A stretch of 64,000 bases of DNA from a candidate division FCPU426 bacterium (GTDB taxonomy: Bacteria; Oederibacteriota; Muellerivitia; Muellerivitales; Muellerivitaceae): assembly GCA_027452205.1 (NCBI GenBank), contig DAIDGV010000012.1, positions 1 through 64,000 of the forward strand, read 5' to 3'. The position numbers and the translations under genes are program-made. Positions 58,541 through 64,000 of this stretch are shown here, piece by piece. The notes under the pieces are model-generated. The model was not told the origin of the DNA and made no database searches. It was given only the letters and a program-made list of their open reading frames with translations. Positions within the stretch are counted from its first letter, which is position 1; the number at the start of each line of letters is the position of its first letter.

Positions 58541-59476
58541 ATGATCAATAAGAACTTCGTGAACAAATTCATCGTCAAGCCGGGTAAGACCCTGAAATTC
58601 AACGACCTGAACCCAGATTGGGCTTCCCATAAGGATCTTCTGGACCGGTTCGGCGAGGAGCGGGTGAAGAAGATCGCCAAGAAGATCCTTTCCCGCAATT
58701 TGGACGACCTGACCGAGGCCCAGAACCTGCTTTGGGCCAGCGACAGCTATGGCGTTCTGATCATCCTGCAGGCTATGGACGCCGCGGGCAAGGACGGCAT
58801 CATCCGCCACGTCATGTCGGGCCTGAACCCCCAGGGTTGCATGGTGCACAATTTCAAGCGCCCCACCCCGGACGAATTGGACCACAACTTCCTCTGGCGC
58901 TACATGCGGGCCCTGCCCCAACGAGGCCGCATCGGGATCTTCAACCGTTCTTATTATGAGGACGTCCTGGCCGTGAAGGTGCACCCGGAATTCTTGGACC
59001 ATCAAAAACTGCCGCCGGGTATTCGCGGCGAGAACCTGTGGAAACACCGCTATAGCGACATCAACCATTTCGAGAAACATCTGACCCGCAACGGCATCGT
59101 GGTGCTGAAGTTCTACCTGCATATTTCCAAGGAAGAGCAGCGCCGCCGCTTGCTGGACCGCCTGAACAACCCGGCCAAGCACTGGAAATTTTCCGCCAAT
59201 GACCTGCCCGAACGGGCCTTCTGGGACGATTACATGAACGCTTATGAGGACGCGATCGCCGCCACCAGCACCGAATGGGCGCCCTGGTATGTGATCCCCG
59301 CCAACCATAAATGGGCTTCCCGGACGCTGATCGCGGATATCGTGACCAACGCGATCTGTAATCTAGGCCTGGAGTTCCCCAAATTAACGCCCGAGCGCAA
59401 ACGGAGCCTGGAATTGGCCCGCGTTCAATTGGAACGTGAGGGCGCGGCAGACCGGGACAAGGAACAGACCGCATGA
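58541..59476 (+). CDS. Polyphosphate kinase 2 (class III-like)
   Basis: 311 residues. ILQAMDAAGKDGIIRHV is the P-loop; NPQGCMVHNFKRPT and FNRSYYEDVL the polyphosphate and lid regions; LKFYLHISKEEQRRRL and APWYVIPANHKW near the end. Sequence and length fit the Meiothermus-type PPK2 that uses polyphosphate to raise AMP and ADP to ATP. Cytoplasmic. It is a single gene with its own promoter, divergent from DUF488. GGAGCGGTC precedes the ATG. Confidence 0.92.
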   Translation: MINKNFVNKFIVKPGKTLKFNDLNPDWASHKDLLDRFGEERVKKIAKKILSRNLDDLTEAQNLLWASDSYGVLIILQAMDAAGKDGIIRHVMSGLNPQGCMVHNFKRPTPDELDHNFLWRYMRALPQRGRIGIFNRSYYEDVLAVKVHPEFLDHQKLPPGIRGENLWKHRYSDINHFEKHLTRNGIVVLKFYLHISKEEQRRRLLDRLNNPAKHWKFSANDLPERAFWDDYMNAYEDAIAATSTEWAPWYVIPANHKWASRTLIADIVTNAICNLGLEFPKLTPERKRSLELARVQLEREGAADRDKEQTA

Positions 59477-59489
59477 CCGGTCCCTTCGT

Positions 59490-60524
59490 TCATCCCCGGT
59501 GCCCCTTCCAATAGGACCGGATCCGGTCCAGGAATAAGACCGTCGCTACCAAGATCGGCATAAGGTAATAGACCGAGCGAAAGATCAGCACCGACACAAG
59601 GGTTTTCTCGAAACCGAACCCCATCAGTTTATAGGTCACCGCGAGGGCCGATTCGCTGACCCCCAACCCCGCCGGGACCGGGCTCACGTTCGATGTAAGG
59701 AACACGACCAAGAAGCCGATCAATAGAACACCCGCCGGAAGGTCCATCCCCGCGGCATGGAACGAGAAATAAAAGGCCAAAGCCATGAAACCCCAGTTCG
59801 ACAAGATCAAACCCAGGGTCAAAAGTAAATAAGGCCAACCGGCCTTCAATAAGGCAAGGGTCCTTTCGATTTCCCCCAGGGCCGCCAGAATGGGTTTCAA
59901 GGAGACCCGGCGGCGGGAGAAGCGAACGCGCAACCGATAAATGCCTAACAGCGCGCCGCGAAGTACACGGTCCCGGAAGGACCGGCTGATGAAGACCAAA
60001 AGTAGGACGGCCATCACGAGGAAAAGCCCGCCCACGAAGACAGAGATGGCTTCCTCCTTGGGGCCGCCGGTGAATTCCGGATGGCCTTTTAAATAGTAGA
60101 ACCCGCCGGCACAAGCCCCCGCCAGGACCAGATTGAAGAGGGTGTTCTGGACCAGTGAAAGCGACACCGTGACCATATAAGGCACCTTCTCTTCCTTCAG
60201 GAAAAAAGAACGGATAGCGATGCTGGACATCCCTCCCGATGAGATGACGAAATTCATGGTGTCGGCGATGAAGGTGATCGGAAAGAACCTTGCCCAAGGG
60301 ACCCGGTAACGGGTTGTCCGAAAAATGGAATACAAGGATGCCCCCGAGGACGTGAAAGCCAGGGCGGTGGCTAGCAGGACTCCTAACAAGGGAATGAAAG
60401 ATAAGTGGGACACGACAGCCCGAAACTGGGAAAAGTCTCCCCAGAGGGAAACGAATAGGATAAGAACTGCGAATCCGGCTAGAAAAAGACCCAAGACCCA
60501 AAAAACTCGAGAGGAACGTCCCAT
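59490..60524 (-). CDS. Lysylphosphatidylglycerol synthase TM-like (UPF0104) membrane protein
   Basis: 344 residues with about eight helices. FVISSGGMSSIAIRSFFLKEE and SNVSPVPAGLGVSESALAVTY match the LPG_synthase_TM (UPF0104) family, which includes AglD and the flippase part of MprF. Members flip or modify lipids and polyprenyl-linked sugars. ATG 60524 follows AAAGGTGATC; the frame to 60596 is longer but unsupported. It could take part in the glycan assembly suggested at 0-19 kb, but nothing proves this. Confidence 0.8.
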   Translation of the reverse strand: MGRSSRVFWVLGLFLAGFAVLILFVSLWGDFSQFRAVVSHLSFIPLLGVLLATALAFTSSGASLYSIFRTTRYRVPWARFFPITFIADTMNFVISSGGMSSIAIRSFFLKEEKVPYMVTVSLSLVQNTLFNLVLAGACAGGFYYLKGHPEFTGGPKEEAISVFVGGLFLVMAVLLLVFISRSFRDRVLRGALLGIYRLRVRFSRRRVSLKPILAALGEIERTLALLKAGWPYLLLTLGLILSNWGFMALAFYFSFHAAGMDLPAGVLLIGFLVVFLTSNVSPVPAGLGVSESALAVTYKLMGFGFEKTLVSVLIFRSVYYLMPILVATVLFLDRIRSYWKGHRG

Positions 60525-60744
60525 GATCACCTTTCTTGAGCGATCAGACCGCGAGTACCCTTGGATACCCGACAACCTGAAGGAAAACCCGCTCAATGTA
60601 AGGCCGATCCAAATCCAACAACATGATATTTCTTATATTACTGTTCGAAACCGCTCGATCGAGCCTTGACCCCTCTGAGGGGACGATTGGATCACTAAGA
60701 CCAGAATTTTTATGTTCAAAAGGAATCAGGCGTCTAGAAACAGT

Positions 60745-61914
60745 TTAGCGGCCCACCATGGCGATGGAGTCAAGGCAAGCCGTGGTCAAATGGTAGGACG
60801 TCGTGACCGGCATGTCGGAACGGTTTGGTTTTAGGTCCTCGTTCAAGGCTTCGTTCCACCCCTTAGGGCTCAGGTAGGACTTCACGAACATCTGAAGCTG
60901 TTCATCCAGAAGCCGCAGGTGTTCTTCTTTCTTTTCAAGGTTCCAACGGCAAGCGATGGCGCGGATCGATTCGGTCGTGGGCCAAATACGCTTAGTGGCC
61001 TGGATCACCGCCCCGGTCGTGTCGTTGATGTCATAAACACCCCCCCGGGCCTTGTCGATGCCATGGGCCGCGCCCCAGTCGAACATGCGGTCCACCACCG
61101 GCGCGTAGGTTTGGTTGTAGGCCCGTTTGGACCCGCCCCGGATGAGCCAATACCACTCGAATTGATGACCCGCCTCGACCCATTGCCCCTTGTCCGCGCG
61201 GGGTTTGGCTTGGACGTCGAAGAATTCCCGCAGGAGACCCAATTTTTCGTCGTAAAGGGACTGGGCCATGAGGCCCGCGATCTTGTCCTCGAAACCGATC
61301 GTAGCCTCGTTCGGCGCGGCGGCATTGAGGACTTGGAGCGCCTCCAGCAAATGCATATGCGGGTTCTGGTCAAGGTCCTGGGTCAGGGGTTTCCAGTTCA
61401 TATCGGTCTGGGTGACATAACCGCCGAAGGGATGACGCATGCGCTCGTCGATGGTCATCATGGTCTGGCGGGCGGTGGCGATCGCCTCGGGCTTGCCGAA
61501 GACCTTACCATAATGGGACAAAGCGAAAATGACGAACGCGGTGCTGTAAAGATCGTGGTTCAGGTCGCTGGGTTTTCCTTCGGTCGAGACCTTGGTGGCC
61601 CAACCCTCCGAGGTCCTGTTCCAATAACGGCTCATTAAATACTCGTAGATGCGGTGGGCCATTTGGGCGCAAGCGGCTTGATTCCAACGCTGGGACCATT
61701 CGGAAAAAACGAAGAGCTGGCGTGTGGTGGCGGTCAGGCGCTTATAACCCAGGTCCTGATGTTCCCCATTAGGGCCGAGTCTTTCGGGAAAGCCGCCGTA
61801 TTTCTCGTCCCAGCCCTTTTCCAGCCACAGGGGCAGGATGACTCCTGTCAATTGCTTCTCGAACCGGTCCAGGTTCGCCCGGACATCCGCTAGGGTCTGC
61901 GTTTTGTCTTTCAT
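60745..61914 (-). CDS. AGE family epimerase/isomerase
   Basis: 389 residues forming an (alpha/alpha)6 barrel of the N-acylglucosamine 2-epimerase superfamily. The conserved regions are YGGFPERLG, RQLFVFSEWS, HPFGGYV, HLLEALQVL and GHQFEWYWLIR, which carry the catalytic His residues. The family includes mannose isomerase, cellobiose 2-epimerase and GlcNAc 2-epimerase; the exact sugar cannot be assigned. Cytoplasmic. It follows the DapL gene by 22 bases. Confidence 0.88.
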   Translation of the reverse strand: MKDKTQTLADVRANLDRFEKQLTGVILPLWLEKGWDEKYGGFPERLGPNGEHQDLGYKRLTATTRQLFVFSEWSQRWNQAACAQMAHRIYEYLMSRYWNRTSEGWATKVSTEGKPSDLNHDLYSTAFVIFALSHYGKVFGKPEAIATARQTMMTIDERMRHPFGGYVTQTDMNWKPLTQDLDQNPHMHLLEALQVLNAAAPNEATIGFEDKIAGLMAQSLYDEKLGLLREFFDVQAKPRADKGQWVEAGHQFEWYWLIRGGSKRAYNQTYAPVVDRMFDWGAAHGIDKARGGVYDINDTTGAVIQATKRIWPTTESIRAIACRWNLEKKEEHLRLLDEQLQMFVKSYLSPKGWNEALNEDLKPNRSDMPVTTSYHLTTACLDSIAMVGR

Positions 61915-61936
61915 CGGTTCCTTGGTGCCCTTTCGG

Positions 61937-63166
61937 TCAGAACTTCAGGTTGAGTTTCTTTAGACGGTCCTTCATCTCAGCGACAACCCGCTTTTCATCG
62001 GCTTCGTCTTTGGCCTCGAAAGTGACTGAAAAGCGGACGTAGCTGCCCGCGTCGTCCCAGGGAACGGTGGAAATAAGGCAGGACTCGATCAGGAATTCGG
62101 AGAATTCGGTCGCGTTCTTGAAGGTACGGCTGCCCGCGCCCTTGGGCGACTTGGTATAGCAAAAGAAACTGCCCTGGGGTTTATTGATGTCGAAGCCGAC
62201 TTCCCGCAAGGCGGCGATGAGCAGGTCGAACCGGCGGGAATACTTGGCGCTGGTCTTTTCGGTGATCTCCGGGTGGTTCAGGGCATAGACCGCAGCCTTT
62301 TGGATGGCGCGGAATTGGCCCGAGTCCGTGTTGTCCTTGACGGTGGCGAAGGCCTTCACCGCGTGGGCCTCGCCCGCGATGAAACCGATGCGCCAGCCGG
62401 TCATGTTGAAGGCCTTGGAAAGTGAATGCACCTCGACGCCCACTTCCATGGCGCCTTCGACCGAAAGAAAGCTCAGGGGTTTATAACCATCGTAGGTCAG
62501 GGCCGCGTAAGGGGCATCGTGGACGACGATGATGCCGTTCTGACGGGCGAATTCGACGGTCTTCTTGAAGAAATCGACCGTGGCCACCGCGCCCGTGGGA
62601 TTGTTGGGGTAGTTGATATAGAGCATCTTGGCGCGCTTAAGCACGTCCGCCGGGATGGTCGAATAATCCGGAAAAAAGGAATTGGATTCCAGAAGGGGCA
62701 GGTTATGGACCTCGCCGCCGAGATACTTGGTATAGGTCGCGGTCACTGGATAACCGGGAACAGTGGTCAACAGAACCTCACCCGGATTCACGAAACAGAT
62801 CGGCAGCATGGCCAGGACCGGCTTGGAGCCGATGCCGTGGCAAATATTCTCCGCCGGGTTGAGACCTTTCACGCCGTACACCTTTTCCATGTAACGGGCC
62901 GCGGCTTCCTGGAATTCGGGGATGCCGTTGTCGGCGTACCAGCGGTTCTCGGGCTTGCCGGCCTCTTCGGCCAATTTGGCGACCACGCCCGGGTCCGCCG
63001 CCCAGTCTGGTTCGCCTACGCCCATGTCGATCAACTCCACATTAGGATTCGCCGCCCGGGCCCGGGCCTTGGCTCGCTTGATGATCTCGAATTTATAGAT
63101 GGTGGTGGATTTGCCGAATTGCTTGCCGCCGAGCCTTTCGGCGATCTTATCCTCGAAGTAAGACAT
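61937..63166 (-). CDS. dapL: LL-diaminopimelate aminotransferase
   Basis: 409 residues, the standard DapL length. ELIDMGVGEPDWAADPGVV is diagnostic; YINYPNNPTGAV and HSLSKAFNMTGWRIGFIAG hold the PLP-binding Asn and Lys. It makes LL-diaminopimelate from tetrahydrodipicolinate in one step for lysine and cell wall, bypassing the succinylase or acetylase routes. ATG 63166 is preceded by GGGAGAAAGTC; the longer frame runs into the tRNA and is wrong. Confidence 0.93.
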   Translation of the reverse strand: MSYFEDKIAERLGGKQFGKSTTIYKFEIIKRAKARARAANPNVELIDMGVGEPDWAADPGVVAKLAEEAGKPENRWYADNGIPEFQEAAARYMEKVYGVKGLNPAENICHGIGSKPVLAMLPICFVNPGEVLLTTVPGYPVTATYTKYLGGEVHNLPLLESNSFFPDYSTIPADVLKRAKMLYINYPNNPTGAVATVDFFKKTVEFARQNGIIVVHDAPYAALTYDGYKPLSFLSVEGAMEVGVEVHSLSKAFNMTGWRIGFIAGEAHAVKAFATVKDNTDSGQFRAIQKAAVYALNHPEITEKTSAKYSRRFDLLIAALREVGFDINKPQGSFFCYTKSPKGAGSRTFKNATEFSEFLIESCLISTVPWDDAGSYVRFSVTFEAKDEADEKRVVAEMKDRLKKLNLKF

Positions 63167-63199
63167 GACTTTCTCCCTTTTGTGTTCGCGGGCCCTTGT

Positions 63200-63275
63200 T
63201 GGTGGGGCATCTCGGATTCGAACCGAGGACCAAGGCATTATGAGTGCCCTGCTCTAACCGCTGAGCTAATGCCCC
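63200..63275 (-). tRNA. tRNA with CAU anticodon, probably tRNA-Ile2
   Basis: Minus-strand cloverleaf: acceptor GGGGCAT/ATGCCCC, D-arm AGCTCAGCGGTTAGAGC, anticodon loop CTCATAA (CAU at 63240-63242), T-arm CTCGGTTCGAATCCGAG, discriminator A and an encoded CCA. The D-arm, and TTGGTC after the anticodon stem, resemble E. coli ileX/ileY more than elongator tRNA-Met, so lysidine modification and AUA reading are likely. Elongator Met cannot be excluded. Confidence 0.93.
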
Positions 63276-63434
63276 TCGTCCCGCGACCGACTTTGTCTTA
63301 GGGCATGCAGGATATACGAAAGGGCTGCTTGGGCGGAACCGGTATTTTAACGGCTGTTAGCCTGAGGGGGTCGCGAAAAGCCTTCGTTTGTGGGCTTCGC
63401 TAGCAAAGGCTTGGAAAGGATCAGCGGAAGAAGG

Positions 63435-63806
63435 TTAATCTTTGAGATAACCGGCGACGACCTGGGGCAGTTCGCGGGTGTCGATGGGTTTACTTAAATA
63501 TCCATCGCAGCCGGCTTCTAGGAGCTTTTTTTCCTCGCCGGTCTCGACGCAAGCGGTGATCATCAGGATACGGGCCTTGGCGCCTTTCGCGGTCCCCCGG
63601 ATCTGTTTGACCATAGCGAGGCCACCCTGGTAGGAAACGTTGATATCGACAAGGATCAACCGGGGCGTCATTTGTTCCACGCTCTCAAGGACCTGTGCCG
63701 GATCGGAAACGATGCGGACCTGGTAACCGGCGGCGCGTAAAAGTACGCTTAAAAGCTTGGCATGGATGAGATTCTCGTCCACCACCAGCAAAGATTCACC
63801 CGCCAT
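63435..63806 (-). CDS. Single-domain response regulator (CheY-like receiver)
   Basis: 123 residues. Asp54 in LILVDINVS is the phosphoacceptor, Asp10 and Glu11 the acidic pair, ITACVE carries the switch Thr and LSKPID the Lys. There is no output domain, so it acts by protein contact, like CheY or Spo0F. No histidine kinase lies nearby. ATG 63806 is chosen; TTG 63851 upstream lacks conserved sequence. Confidence 0.87.
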   Translation of the reverse strand: MAGESLLVVDENLIHAKLLSVLLRAAGYQVRIVSDPAQVLESVEQMTPRLILVDINVSYQGGLAMVKQIRGTAKGAKARILMITACVETGEEKKLLEAGCDGYLSKPIDTRELPQVVAGYLKD

Positions 63807-64000
63807 GTTCTTTTCGCTTTCACACGTTTTCAGGCCAACATCTGGCGTCAATTTGGCAAATTTAGACGTTTTACTTGATATAAATAGGGCACTGGGTTTT
63901 AGACCGACCGATATCGTAAAATCGAAAGATGATTAACACATCATTTGTTAACGAATGGTTTATGGACTAATTCTAAGGGCGGCCTCTTAATGGTTGCAAT
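63807..64000. other. Right end of the window
   Basis: 194 bases without a gene. AT-rich sequence upstream of the response regulator (63860-63960) contains its probable promoter and a TTAAC-rich stretch (GATTAACACATCATTTGTTAAC, an imperfect inverted repeat). No gene is seen entering from the right. Confidence 0.4.

Overview
The window (roughly 55% G+C) is a chromosomal segment of a Gram-negative (diderm) bacterium. Lipopolysaccharide genes show this: kdsD, kdsC, an LpxL-type acyltransferase, lptC, lptA and lptB. An LL-diaminopimelate aminotransferase, an HPr kinase-controlled PTS with a sigma-54 gene, a myo-inositol phosphate pathway and many fused glycosylation proteins point to a little-studied environmental lineage (for example Omnitrophota, Elusimicrobiota or a relative). 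The sequence alone does not settle the phylum.

Layout. (1) 0.2-19.8 kb is a glycoconjugate island. On the minus strand are four large polytopic GT39-like glycosyltransferases with periplasmic tails, an NHL beta-propeller protein, a GtrA-methyltransferase fusion and a methyltransferase. On the plus strand are a split transketolase, an epimerase-GT2 fusion and a zinc-ribbon methyltransferase. A polyprenol-phosphate mannose synthase-like GT2 and a GT9 enzyme follow on the minus strand. The set fits lipid-carrier-dependent assembly of surface glycans or glycoproteins. (2) 19.9-22.1 kb holds an outer-membrane barrel candidate and a beta-carbonic anhydrase. (3) 22.2-34.2 kb, all minus strand, is a complete mannose-family PTS (IIA, IIB, IIC, IID, HPr, EI) with a GH57 glucanotransferase inserted in the operon, then a membrane-anchored YvcK/CofD protein, HPr kinase/phosphorylase, PtsN-like IIA, long-form HPF and RpoN. 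(4) 34.5-39.9 kb is a five-gene metabolic block (amidohydrolase, S1/P1 nuclease, alcohol dehydrogenase, inositol-phosphate synthase, CDP-alcohol phosphatidyltransferase). It separates rpoN from lptB and has the same palindromic repeat family on both sides. (5) 40.1-46.3 kb is the LPS transport and Kdo operon, ending with a coiled-coil zinc-ribbon protein. (6) 46.5-52.9 kb is an accessory zone: flavin reductase, an AT-rich foreign-looking secreted protein, HflX, a DHFR-like protein, a VapBC toxin-antitoxin pair, a LysM lipoprotein, and one intact and two broken copies of a 191-residue protein. (7) 52.9-63.8 kb carries siroheme nitrite/sulfite reductase, an SDR, rhomboid protease, hemerythrin-like protein, DUF488, PPK2, a flippase-like membrane protein, an AGE-family epimerase, DapL, a CAU tRNA and a single-domain response regulator.

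The non-coding DNA is notable for at least four families of imperfect palindromes (about 40-160 bp) found only between genes. In two cases one family sits inside the loop of another. The best candidates for new biology are the GT39-like array with its shared periplasmic module, the PTS operon with an embedded GH57 enzyme, and the nested palindromic elements around the block between lptB and rpoN.
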